Assembly: GCF_019112545.1 (NCBI RefSeq)
Contig: NW_025064910.1
Location: 179,491-243,490, forward strand
Origin: Guyanagaster necrorhizus
Taxonomy: Eukaryota > Basidiomycota > Agaricomycetes > Agaricales > Physalacriaceae
DNA length: 64,000 nucleotides
Reading direction: 5' to 3'
The position numbers and the translations under genes were made by a program. The notes below the pieces were generated by a model. It made no database searches. It had not been told where the DNA came from and saw only the letters and a list, made by a program, of their open reading frames with translations. Below, piece by piece: positions 1-10,439 of the stretch. Every line of letters begins with the position of its first letter. The stretch's first letter is position 1.

Positions 1-153
1 GTGATTTATGAAAGATATTGTACTGGCTATCTCAACACAGAAGAGGAAATTCCAAGTAGAGGCTGACTTGAGTGAAGGAGCCATTGATGTGGTGCTCTCA
101 CAAGAGCAGGAAGGAAAATAGCAACCAGTGGCCTTTCTCTAAAGCACTGATAG
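1..153 (+). pseudogene. Gyp2 pol, RNase H fragment left of the Gyp1 insertion
   Basis: Frame 2 reads an RNase H segment (DIVLAIS, then VEADLSEGAI, then LSQEQEG) followed by stops at Trp-like positions. It is cut at base 153 by the Gyp1 5' LTR, and the same domain resumes at 8144 ([22 protein letters not shown] region). The five bases 149-153, GATAG, are repeated at 8139-8143, so this is the left part of an older gypsy element split by a younger one. The rest of Gyp2 upstream lies outside the window. Confidence 0.85.
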
Positions 154-585
154 TGTTACGATTTTTCACCTTTTTATCTTTTCTTCACACTTGAACCCCT
201 ATTCAGGCTTAGTCAAGGCATCGTGAGAAGGGATTAGTCAGCACAACGACTTATTACTTGCAACCACACAATGATGCCTGACAACGCCCAAACACCCTTT
301 TATGTATAACAACAATGCTCAAGGACTATGGGCACCATGGACACAGAACGATACAATAGGACACAGTATTATTAGCACCATCTGTACAGTATTTAAGACT
401 CTCAGCTCTCGCTGGTATACCCCAGCTTCGAGCTAAAGTTTATACATATCATTCTACTCTCGAGCCGCTTCCAAAGCCTTGTGACACACCATGGCTGGTC
501 AAACTCAAGAACTTGATCGATCACCTGAAGTGCGAGATGCGATCATTTATCCCGTGACCACTACATGTGATGCTTGGATCTAACA
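154..585 (+). repeat. Gyp1 5' LTR
   Basis: Begins TGTTACGATT and ends GGATCTAACA, with the TGTTA/TAACA terminal inverted repeat. It is 432 bp, the same length as the 3' copy. I count about 29 differences between the two copies, all transitions, several of them TG in one copy against CA in the other. Confidence 0.95.
390..436 (+). promoter_or_regulatory. Gyp1 LTR promoter: TATA box and predicted RNA 5' end
   Basis: TATTTAAG at 390-397 is a TATA-like box. The sequence CAGCTTCGAGCTAA (423-436) starts 26-33 bp downstream, where transcription would begin, and is the exact reverse complement of 587-600 just past the LTR. In Tf1/sushi-type elements the 5' end of the RNA folds back to prime reverse transcription, and this spacing fits that. 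The start site itself is inferred. Confidence 0.6.
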
Positions 586-586
586 A

Positions 587-600
587 TTAGCTCGAAGCTG
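587..600 (+). other. Gyp1 primer-binding site (self-priming)
   Basis: TTAGCTCGAAGCTG begins two bases after the LTR and does not start with the TGG expected for pairing with a tRNA 3' CCA end. Instead all 14 bases pair with 423-436 inside the LTR, at the predicted RNA 5' end. The same arrangement is present in Gyp4, Gyp5, Gyp6 and Gyp7. Confidence 0.75.
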
Positions 601-641
601 CCTTCTCTCCTTTCTCAAGCCTGATTGTGCTGAGAAACTGG

Positions 642-2069
642 ATGCCCTCCATAAACTCTAACGACCCAAATTTTGACTATGAGTTCTTCGAACTTCTCAC
701 TTCCATCATCGGAATATTGATAGGATTGTTGGTGATCATTCAGCTGTGCAGAGGACGCTATTCAATCACCACCTGGGCTCTCTGACACTATAACGAATTT
801 CTACATATCCAAGAAATACTATGAAACGTAACCCCCGACCTCCCATTACATGACATCCCCGAATCCAGAAGAACAACCTACCAGCCCCCAGAAGCCAGGC
901 CTAGCAGCATGCATCCTGGGAATGGTGAGGAAGAAGAGGGAGGGGAGTACCCTCCTCGACCCAGAAACCAGCACCCTCGCATCCCAAGAGGACGAGGAAT
1001 CTTTGTACCAGACGCAGCTCTCCATGGTGAGGACCAGGATCTCCCAGAGGACTTCTTTGAGCAGTCCCCCTCCTCTGACCCCTCTTCCACCTCTCAGACC
1101 CCAGGGATTACCAACCATACCAGGGACTCTCTCGATGCCCCTCGGATGGCTCGACGATCCCAACCCGCAACTTCTAGCCGCCAGCCTCACAGCCCTGCCC
1201 CTGCTTCCCGAACCAGCTCGCGGATGGGGCGGAACTCCCAGAGCAACAAAGAGCAGCAAAGACAGGTATGGGAAGAGACAGTCCACAGGTACTTCCCTAC
1301 CTGGGACTTCTCAGTCCCCTTCGACTATGACACCACCATCAGACAAGAAGAGCATAGGCAGCAAGGTGAGTCGCAGCCAGCATGTGGGAGAGATGAGGAC
1401 TGCCATAAGGCAGAAGAGTGCCAGAGGAGGGAGGCTGCCCTCTACGACGAGCAGAACCAGGACTGCCAGAGAGAGGTGGAGAGGGATCGGCTCCGATGAG
1501 CCAACGTCTCCAACTGGTATGGACTTCGAGGAGAGGGTGTCGCCATCCTCACTCCGGCACGAACTAGCCCAGACATTGGGTTCCCTGCCTTCAGGGAGCC
1601 CACAGAAGAATCGAGCATCTGGAGCGAGGCAAGAGCAAGGGTTGAGTTTGGAGGAACCCCACCCCCATGCACCCCAACTCCCAGCTATCCCCCTCCCTGC
1701 CAAACCCCCAGTAACGACACAACATTCGGTGACGATGAGTCCGTCCTCAGACATTATGGATTATGAGTCCCTGGGACAGCTCACATCCCCACCCGAGCTC
1801 TCCGAGGATTCCTCGAGAGTAGAGTGGTCAGACAGCTCCTTGATGATGACTACCGAAGGAATGTCCAGCTCTATCATGAGCACGTGGAGGCAGCGAGAGC
1901 AACAGGAGGCAACTGATATGACGAGTACATTGGGGCCCGCCTCGCCTCAGCCTACACCAAAAGCCCCGCTGCTGGACCCAGCATCCAGCCAGGGGAGTGG
2001 AGCGACAGCCAGACCAGGGGAAGGGGAGAGCTTCTATGCCCTGCCCGACGTTTTCCTCGGAGAGGATGA
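642..2069 (+). pseudogene. Gyp1 ORF0, membrane-anchored upstream protein overlapping Gag
   Basis: Frame 3 from ATG 642 to TGA 2067-2069, 476 codons including the stop. Residues about 17-37 are strongly hydrophobic (LLTSIIGILIGLLVIIQLC), predicting one membrane segment near the N-terminus. The rest is polar, with LPEDFF and HTRDSLDAP blocks. Gyp4 carries the same frame (466 codons), starting MPP and ending at the homologous stop after FP-RG. Gyp5, Gyp6 and Gyp7 keep the hydrophobic start. From 850 onward it overlaps the Gag frame. Several internal TGA stops (for example near 787 and at 1497) look like decayed CGA. Its function is unknown and I recognise no named family. Confidence 0.6.
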
Positions 2070-3780
2070 GGACGACGAGGAAGAGGAGACTGAAAGCGAC
2101 CCACCTCAACCAGGTGGAGAGTTATTCTACTTAATGATGGAGGATACAGATGAAGAAGAACTGGAGGCAGCAATACAGGCAGCGTGGACGAAGGAGTACC
2201 AGGAGTACTACCTTCAAGGAGTAAACTTTTTATGGTGAGATACTGCATGGAGTAGCTCACCTCTTGGACAATTATATCACAATTCAGACACTGACCAAAG
2301 AACAGAAATTCTGAGACATGCCACCACGGCCTTTGCGGCCCAACAATATAATGAACAACATCCCAAAGACCTGGTGCAAAAACCACTGGCATATTCCATC
2401 CCAGCAAAAATACAGCCAATGCCACAAACCCCCCCCGTACTAAGCTGACGTGCCATATACATGGCACTGTCAAACCGAAGCATCGACTCGTACTCAATTT
2501 GCTCACACCAAATCATGGCAACTCGGCTAAACCGTAGCTGAGCAGCGCCGGAATAACAGCCTGTCAGATACAGAAATCCATGGACTGGCAGAGGTAGCCA
2601 GCTTCTAGGGGTGCAACCCCCACCCGACGAAGCCACGGGAAGTGGGAAGGAACCCATCAGGGATGACCCGGAGGCAGTATGTCTCGGATTCACTATCCGA
2701 GATGGAGTAATTGTCAGAAAGGACGCTATACCACAAGGTAGTCCAGTCGCGGATGATCAATCCCTGCATTCTTTCCCTGGGCCACCCAAGGAGTGGCACC
2801 GGCCCCCCTTCAACGAATACCCAAACCCTATGGGTGCCCTCCCCTCTGATGCAGCCATCCTGCAGTGTCGGCCTGACCTACTGTGAAAACCTCGGCCTTT
2901 CAAGGGTGCATCTGACGATATCAATCGCTTTCTAGTGGACTGCAAACAATACTTTGAGGTCTACACTGGATATCTCGGGTTGGACATGAACAAGGTTGTT
3001 TTTGCTGCCTCTTACCTCGAAGAGAAGGCCAAAACATGGTGGATTTTAATCTTGCCAAATTTCCAATCCAGCACCAGGGACCACTATCGATATTCATCTT
3101 GGGTAGTGTTCAAACAAATGTTGAACGACAAATTCATTGATCCAGCAGTACAAGAAGTACACAAGCAGAAGATCAAAGAATACAAAATGGCAGATAAAGC
3201 GGCGACAGATTACTTCGATGAACTCGAGCGATTGGCCAAGCTCGCCGGGATCAGGGAAGACACAGGGAATACGGGAAGGATGGTCGAGGCCCTCAAGAGG
3301 GGCGTCCCCTCCTCCTACATCACAATGATATCCGCTATCGGCATCAAAGGATTGATGCCCATTGGCTATGACAAATGGAAAGAGTGGATCATCGAGATGT
3401 ACAAGGAGCGGCAAAGGCAGAAAGCAGAATCTATGACGTTCCAAGATACCCCATGAAAGTCAACTCTGCCAACCCCGAACAAGTCGGGGACAACTGCTGG
3501 GAAACCACAGGGAACCCCAATGGCCTTACCATCATACGGAACTCAGAAGACAGGATCAGGCACTACGTACACCGGGGGAGGGAAGCCAATAGATATTGAT
3601 TGCATGAAGAAAGAAGGGAAATGTTTCAATTGTGGACAGAAAGGACATATGGCCAAGGACTGCCCAAAAAAGAAACGCACCCAGGAAGACATACGGGCGC
3701 AGATTGCTGAACTGCAGAAGGAAGAAGAGGAACTCGGCGCAGAGACAAAGGTCGAGGAAGTAAAAGGTCAGGCCGACTAG
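850..3780 (+). pseudogene. gag: Gyp1 gag
   Basis: One frame (977 codons) from ATG 850 (MTSPNPEE, conserved in Gyp4) to TAG 3780, broken only by stops (first TGA 2236-2238). The N-terminal ~460 residues are Pro/Ser/Thr-rich and end in an acidic stretch (EDEDDEEEE) and YQEYYLQGVNF. A retrotransposon capsid domain follows at about 2.93-3.45 kb (DCKQYFEVY, EEKAKTWW, FKQMLNDKFIDPAVQEVH, ATDYFDELERLAKLAG). A CCHC zinc knuckle, CFNCGQKGHMAKDC, lies at 3622-3663, then a Lys/Glu-rich tail. Gag would form the particle and bind the RNA. The first ~1.2 kb also reads as ORF0 in another frame. Confidence 0.9.
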
Positions 3781-6700
3781 TGAGCGATTCCACTAGGACG
3801 GCCGAAAACTTTAATGGTGTGCACAAAACAGCCGTGGAACAGACTGATAGTATTCCTGTAGATACTTCAATGTCAAAACTACCCACGCATTCGAATATAC
3901 CCAGTATTACCCTGCACACCACTGAATCGCAAAAAGCAACTCAAGCGCCTACAGGCCGAACAGGGGCAGAGAGCCCAAAAACCTGGCTCAAACCGTTCAA
4001 AACCGAATGGACATGGCAGGCCATCAGTAATGCATGAGACGAAGAAGCAGTGAAGGCCGTCCTGAAGAACTGGGTACATCGCACCCAGGTAGAGGAGGTG
4101 ATTGACGAAGTAATAGCTGGGATAAAACGAGCAGAGAGGTGTCAAGCTCTGGAATGGCTTGACGAGCTTAGGGGACCTTGGAGGTTCATCCGATGAGCCA
4201 AAACCTCTGGGCGAGACTTAATAATTAAGTCCCAAATCGAAACCCTCACAAACTGAAGCGTTCACGAAGTAACTGCCTTAATCGACAGTGGATGCACCGG
4301 GAGTTCCATCAATCGAGCCTTCATCACCAAGCATCAGATCCCGACCTGAGCCACTGCCACCCCAATCCCAGTATATAATGCGGATGGAACCAAGAACCAG
4401 GCCGGGTCTATCACAGAATTCGTAGAACTTCGACTAACCATCGGAGACCAGTCGGAGCGGATCGATCTGGCAGTCACCGATCTCAGGACCAAAGAAGTAT
4501 TTCTGGGACATGATTGGCTCATACGACATAACCCTCTGATCAATTGGAAAACAGGATGAATCACATTCGCCCGATGCTGATGTCGAAAAATCCCATTTGA
4601 ACTACCCGATGAAGATCCAGACGACCGATGGGATGAGGAGATGGAAGAGGGAGAAACCATCCTAGCCATGGATGTTCAGTGGGAATTACACATACGAGCA
4701 CTACACCACGCCAATGAGCTAGCGGCACAAGCTCACAAACACAAGGAGGAAAGGACATTCAAAGAGATGGTCCTCTCATGGGCCAGAGACTTTAAAGACC
4801 TCTTCGCAAAGGAAAACTTCGACGAACTACCAGACCCCAAACTGTGGGACCATGCAATTGAGCTAATCCCCAATGCGAATGCAAACCTCGATTGCAAAAC
4901 CTACCCCCTATCTAACAATGAGCAGCAAGAACTGGACAAGTTTCTAGAAGAAAACCTGTCCAGCGGGAGAATCAGGACCTCCAAGTCTCCAATGGCATCT
5001 CCGTTCTTTTTTGTCAAAAAGAAAGACGGGAAGCTTCGCCCAGTTCAGGACTACCAAAAACTGAACGAAATGACCATTAAAAATCGGTACCCCCTCCCCC
5101 TCATTTTGGAGCTAATGGATAAGCTCTGAGGTGCCAAATATTATACCAAGCTTGATGTCCAATGGGGATATAACAACGTCCGAATCAAGGAAGGGGATGA
5201 ATGGAAGGCGGCCTTCTGGACTAACCGAGGGTTGTTTGAACCTACGATAATGTTCTTTGGGCTTACCAACTCTCCAGCAACTTTCCAGTGGATGATGAAT
5301 GACATATTCAAAGACCTCGTCACCACAGGAAAAGTTACAATTTACCTGGACAATATCCTCGTCATGTCAAAAACCAAAGAAGAACATCGAACCCTAGTCT
5401 GAAAGGTCCTAGTGCTTATGAGGAAGCATAAGTTATTCCTCAAAGCGGAGAAGTGTGAATTCAAGGTACTCGAGACAGAATACCTCAGAGTAATCATTTC
5501 TGAAGGGAGCATTCGCATAGACCCAGTAAAGATGGCTGGAGTCGCCGACTGGCCCATACCCACCAGGAAGAAAGAACTCCAGTCATTCCTTGGTTTCACA
5601 AATTTTTATCGACGGTTCATACGAGACTACAGTAAAATCGTATGACCCATGACCCAGTTAACTGGTAATGCCCCTTGGGCATGGGGAACAGCTCAACAAA
5701 CTGCCTTCGATAGACTTAAACAAAAGCTGGCTGAGGATGTCATACTCGCCATACCGACCAACGACGGGAAATTCCGAGTCGAGGTGGACTCTAGTGAGGG
5801 AGCTATAGGCACCATTCTATCCCAAGAACAAGAGGGGAGATAGCGACTGGTGGCATTTCTCTCCAAAGCCTTGTCAGTAACAGAAAGGAACTACGAGATA
5901 TACGACAAGGAACTACTAGCCATCATGCTAGCACTTGAAGAGTGGCGTCACTACCTGATAGGGGTGACCGAAACCTTCGAAATATGGACCGACCACCAAA
6001 ACCTATGATATTTCCAGCAGCCACAGAAACTCAATCGGCGACAAGCTTGTTGGGTCACCGAATTAACCCAGTATCAATATACTCTGCACCACAAGCCCGG
6101 AGCAGCCAATAAAAAGGCTGACTTACTAAGTTGATGGGCAGACCATGACCAGGGGGGAGGCGATAATGAGGGAGTAACAATCCTCCGACCGGAACACTTC
6201 CGAGCCATGATCATGCTGGCATCGGAAGAGATCCATGAGAGGATTAAAAGTGCAACCCGTGACTCCCACAAATGAGATCAATGGATTGCCCCATCATTAA
6301 ACCACAAACAAGGACTAGCAATGGAGGAGAGAATGATCTGATATGATGGACGGATCTACATTCCGCGAGATCATACCCTTCGGGGCGAAATCATCGCTAC
6401 ATGTCATGATCACGAAACTGCAGGACATCCCGGAATCGCTAAAACTCAAGAACTGATACTCCGAGAGTATTGGTGGCCAAAACTTAACAAAGACGTCACC
6501 GCCTACGTCAAGGCATGCGAAGTCTGTCAACAAGAGAAGGCATCGACCCAACCACGTGCTGCCCCCTTATACCCAAACGAAATTCCAATCGCCCCATAGA
6601 CTCATATCTCCGTCGACATGATCACCAGATTACCAGAAAGTCAGGAGTATGATGCCATCATCATAATCGTTGATCGCTTCTCAAAAGCCATCATTCCAAT

Positions 6701-7673
6701 CACCTGCTCCACAGAACTCACATCTGAGGGATGGGCAAAAATACTTCGCGACAAAGTATACATGAAATACGAAATGCCACAAGTTGTCATATCAGACCGT
6801 GGACCACAGTTCATTTCAAAATTCATGACGGACCTCTATCGTCTCCTTAACATTCGACAAAATGCATCAACCGCATACCACCCACAGACCGACGGACAGA
6901 CGGAAAGGGTTAATCAGGAGATCGAAAAATATCTACGACTATTCATCAATTACCGACAAGATGACTGGACGGAATGGCTCACACTTGCCACATTCCAACA
7001 TAATAACCATGTCCATTCCGCCACGGGAAAAACCCCATTTTTTGTAAACCATGGATGACATCCAAACGTCGCACAATCAATCTGACACCACGCTACCACC
7101 CCTGCCTCCTCAGACTTTGCCTCAACCATGGCAACAATCCATGAAGAAACCAAAACTGCACTCGAAAAAGCTACAGCATCCATGAAAAACCAATACGACA
7201 AATGACGACACACATTCCACACCTATGCGATCCACGATAAAGTATGGCTCGATACAACAAACCTGCACCTCCCACACCCCAAACGAAAATTATCCGACAA
7301 ATGCACAGGGCCATTCCCAATCCTCGCCAGAATTGGCGCATCTGCATACAAACTACGACTACCGAAGGCATGAAAAATACATGACATCTTCAATGAGTCC
7401 CTCCTCACCCCATACATCTCACCGGCATTCCCAAACCAGGAAAAACCACCAGAACTATCACCAATTCTCATTGACGACAAGGAACACTACGAAATTGACC
7501 AAGTACTGAATCATAAACTCCAAAAGGTCAAAGCAAAAGGCGGAGGGACAACAACCACCATTGATTACCTCATAAGCTGGAAAGGATTCGGACCCGAGTC
7601 CAACCAGTGGATTAACGAAAAGTACATGTCAGCAGACGATGCCATTCATGACTACGAATTAACCCTAAATTAA
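3780..7673 (+). pseudogene. pol: Gyp1 pol (protease, RT, RNase H, integrase, chromodomain)
   Basis: A single frame of 3,894 nt in the -1 frame to gag, ending TAA 7671-7673. Protease shows LIDSGCTGSS (~4.28 kb). RT shows [16 protein letters not shown] and YLDN at ~5.34 kb, where the catalytic YLDD has lost its second Asp. RNase H shows VEVDSSEGAIGTILSQ. Integrase has a zinc-binding region (HDHETAGHPG, then CEVCQQ) and core residues in VDMITRLP, SDRGPQF and NQEIEKYL. A C-terminal chromodomain has DYLISWKG and PESNQW (~7.48-7.66 kb). More than a dozen stops replace Trp or Arg codons. The length is identical to Gyp4 pol, so no net indel has occurred. Confidence 0.93.
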
Positions 7674-7687
7674 GCCATCGGGATGAT

Positions 7688-7706
7688 GGTCTTAAGGAGG
7701 GGGTAA
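7688..7706 (+). other. Gyp1 polypurine tract
   Basis: AAGGAGGGGG with flanking bases directly before the 3' LTR; the usual primer for plus-strand DNA. The same tract, more or less decayed, precedes the 3' LTR of Gyp2, Gyp3, Gyp4, Gyp6 and Gyp7. Confidence 0.85.
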
Positions 7707-8138
7707 TGTTACGATTTTTCACCTTTTTATCTTTTCTTCACACTTGAACCCCTATCCAGGCTTAGTCAAGGCATCATGAGAAGGGATTAGTCAGCACAAT
7801 GACTTATTACTCACAACCACACAACGATGCCTGACAACGCCCAAACACCCTTTTATGTATAACAACAATGCTCAAGGACTATGGGCACCATGGACACAGA
7901 ATGACACAATAGGACACAGTATTATTAGCACCATCTGTACAGTATTTAAGACCCTCAGCTCTTGCTGGTATACCTCAGCTTCGAGCTAAAGTTTATACAT
8001 ACCATTCTACTCTCAAGCCACTTCCAAAGCCTTGTGACACACCATGGCCGGTCAAACTTGAGAACTCGATCAATCACCCAAAGTGTGAGGTGCGATTGTT
8101 TATCCCGTGACCACTACACATGATGCTTGGGCCTAACA
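7707..8138 (+). repeat. Gyp1 3' LTR
   Basis: 432-bp partner of 154-585, starting TGTTACGATT and ending GGGCCTAACA, followed by the target duplication GATAG (8139-8143). Confidence 0.95.
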
Positions 8139-8143
8139 GATAG

Positions 8144-9939
8144 TCACTGAAAGGAATTATAAGATCTATGACAAGGAGTTGCTAGCAATCATGCTAGCAT
8201 TAGAAGAGTGGTGACACTATCTAATCAGAGCCATTCAAACCTTCAAGATCTGGACAGATCACCAGAATCTCTGATACTTCAGGCAACCACAGAAACTTAA
8301 CCAACAACAGGCATGCTGGGTCACTGAACTAAGTCAGTACCTGTATACTCTGCACTATAAGGCAGAAACCACAAACAAAAAAGCAGACCTGCTCAGCTGG
8401 AGGGCCAATCATGATCAAGAGGAATATGACAATAAGAGAGTCATATTAATTCAGCCTAAGCATTTCAGGGCAATGATTATGCTTACAGAAGAGGAAATTC
8501 ATGAACAGATCAAGAGTATCACAAGGGACACCAGCAAATGAGACCAACATGTGGCCCCATCTCTAAACCATAAGTGGAGAATGATGAAGGAGGAAGAAAT
8601 GATCTGATATGATAGTCAGATCTATATTCTCACAGACCAGAATCTGCATGGTGAAATTATCACCACCTGCTATGATCATGCTACAGCAGGTCACTCAGAC
8701 ATCTCCAAGACAAAGGAGCTGGTTTTATAGAAGTATTGGTGGCCCAAGATAGGCAACAATATTACTCAGTATGTCAAAGCATATGAGATCTGCCAATATG
8801 GAAAATCCTCCACTCAACCAAGAGCAGCACTGCTGCATCTAAACAAAATACCCTCAACTCCATGGACCCATATCTCTATAGATATGGTAACAAGGCTACC
8901 AGACTGCAATAACTATGATGCCATCATTATTATCATTGATTGCTTCTCAAAAGTGATCATTCTAATCACCTGTTCCACCAAATTAACTTCTGAAAGATAG
9001 GCAAAAATCTTATGCAATAAAGTCTATGCCAAGTATGATATGCCACAAGTTGTAATCTCTGACAGGAGGCTACAGTTTATCTTCAAATTTCCAGATGATC
9101 TGTACTGCCTCTTCAACATTAAATGAAATGCCTCTATGGCTTACCATCCTCAAACTGATGGTCAGACAGAGAGGGTTAACCAGGAGATGGAGAAGTACCT
9201 CCATCTCTTCATCAACTACCACTAGGACAATTGGATAGAATGGCTTACACTCACAGCATTCCAGCATAACAATCACATTCACTCTGCCACTGGTAAAACC
9301 CCCTTCTTCATGAACTATAGGCAACATCCACACATTGCTCAAACAGAATGAGCACATACAATGGCATCAGCATCTGTAGACTTCATCTCTACAATGGAAA
9401 AAATCTACACAGAAACAAAGACAGCCCTAGAAAAGGCTGCCACATCTATGAAGTCACAATACAACAAATATCAACAATCAGCCTGTTTTTACTTGGTCAA
9501 TGATAAGGTGTGGCTGGACACCACTAACCTACACCTTCCCTGTCCTAAGCACAAATTATCTGACAAGTACACTGGTCTCTTTCCAATCCTTGCAAAAATT
9601 GGTGCTTCCACATATAAGCTCCACCTGCTCACCAGCTGAAAAGTTCACAACATCTTTAATGAGACATTGTTAACACCATACATTGCACCCACCTTCCTGA
9701 ACCAAGAATGACCTCCACTGCCTCCCTCTGATCTAATTGATGATGAAAAACACTATGAAATCAATTAAATATTAAATCACAAACTATGAAAAGTCAAAGC
9801 AAAAGGTGGCAGAATAACAACAACTGTCAATTATCTAGTCAGTTGGAAGAGATATAGCCCTGAATCTAACCAGTGGATAAACAAAAAATGCATGGACACA
9901 GCAGAGACTATACATGACTATGAATTATCTCTAAATTAA
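8144..9939 (+). pseudogene. pol: Gyp2 pol, RNase H to chromodomain
   Basis: Continues the RNase H broken at base 153, then integrase ([30 protein letters not shown]) and chromodomain (SNQWINKKCM), ending TAA 9937-9939. Many stops are present and I see no CpG in this stretch. It is homologous to Gyp1 pol throughout but clearly older. Gyp1 lies between its two halves. Confidence 0.9.
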
Positions 9940-9972
9940 GCCATCAGGATGATGGTCTTAAGGAGGAGGTAG

Positions 9973-10439
9973 TGTTATGATTTTTCCTTATTTCTTATTC
10001 TTTTCATGAGTTAACCCCTATTTATACTTAGTCAGAGCACCAGAACAAGCACTTAAGACCATGGGACAAAGCTTAGTCAACACAACTGGCTGAGTCCATC
10101 ATTGTCTTTTGATGCAACAGCATTGCCTGACAATGCACAATCATCTTTTTGTGTATGATAGCAATGCTCAAGGACAATAAGCACAATAGACTCAGAAAAA
10201 TACAATAGGTAGTTATATTATTAGTAGACAATGTACAGTATTTAAAGACACTCACTTTTGCTGGTAATCTTCAGCTTTGAGCTAAAGTTTACTTTCACAC
10301 CATTCTATACTTGAGCTGATTCTAAGGTCATGTGACACATCAATTAGCATATGCATCAGTAAACTCAGTTGATCACCCAAAGTGCAAGGTGACTTCTGTT
10401 TATCATGTGTATCTGTTCACATGATGCTTGGGTCTAACA
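9973..10439 (+). repeat. Gyp2 3' LTR
   Basis: 467 bp from TGTTATGATT to GGGTCTAACA, preceded by a polypurine tract (AAGGAGGAGG). It holds the CAGCTTTGAGCTAAAG motif (mutated form of the Gyp1 RNA 5' end). No primer site follows it, so it is not the 5' LTR of Gyp3: the DNA after it is the middle of the Gyp3 gag region. Confidence 0.85.

Larger units (their letters stand above)
154..8138 (+). mobile_element. Gyp1, complete Ty3/gypsy chromovirus, self-priming type, inactivated
   Basis: Two 432-bp LTRs (154-585 and 7707-8138) bound a 7,985-bp element flanked by the target duplication GATAG (149-153 and 8139-8143). The order is LTR, primer site, ORF0, Gag, Pol (protease, RT, RNase H, integrase, chromodomain), polypurine tract, LTR, which defines a chromovirus. 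CpG is still common here, unlike in the older copies around it. All frames carry TGA or TAG stops where sister copies have Trp, Arg or Gln, and the RT motif reads YLDN instead of YLDD, so it is not autonomous. It inserted into Gyp2 RNase H. Confidence 0.95.

Noticed and set aside
846..1286. Minus-strand frame of 146 codons opposite Gyp1 ORF0/gag
   Set aside because: It is the antisense of a region already open in two frames; no homologous frame is kept in the other gypsy copies.
642..2069. ORF0 as an envelope protein
   Set aside because: It lies upstream of Gag rather than after Pol, has a single N-terminal hydrophobic segment and no signal peptide, cleavage site or Cys pattern of an envelope.
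154..8138. TGA read as Trp or Arg (codon reassignment) because so many stops are TGA
   Set aside because: Older copies also have TAG and TAA, the stops replace several different amino acids, catalytic residues are lost too, and the host gene at 60069-61408 ends with TGA. Cytosine deamination explains it.
9973..10439. This LTR as the 5' LTR of Gyp3
   Set aside because: The sequence after it is mid-gag with no primer site or ORF0 start, while the polypurine tract and Gyp2 pol end directly before it.
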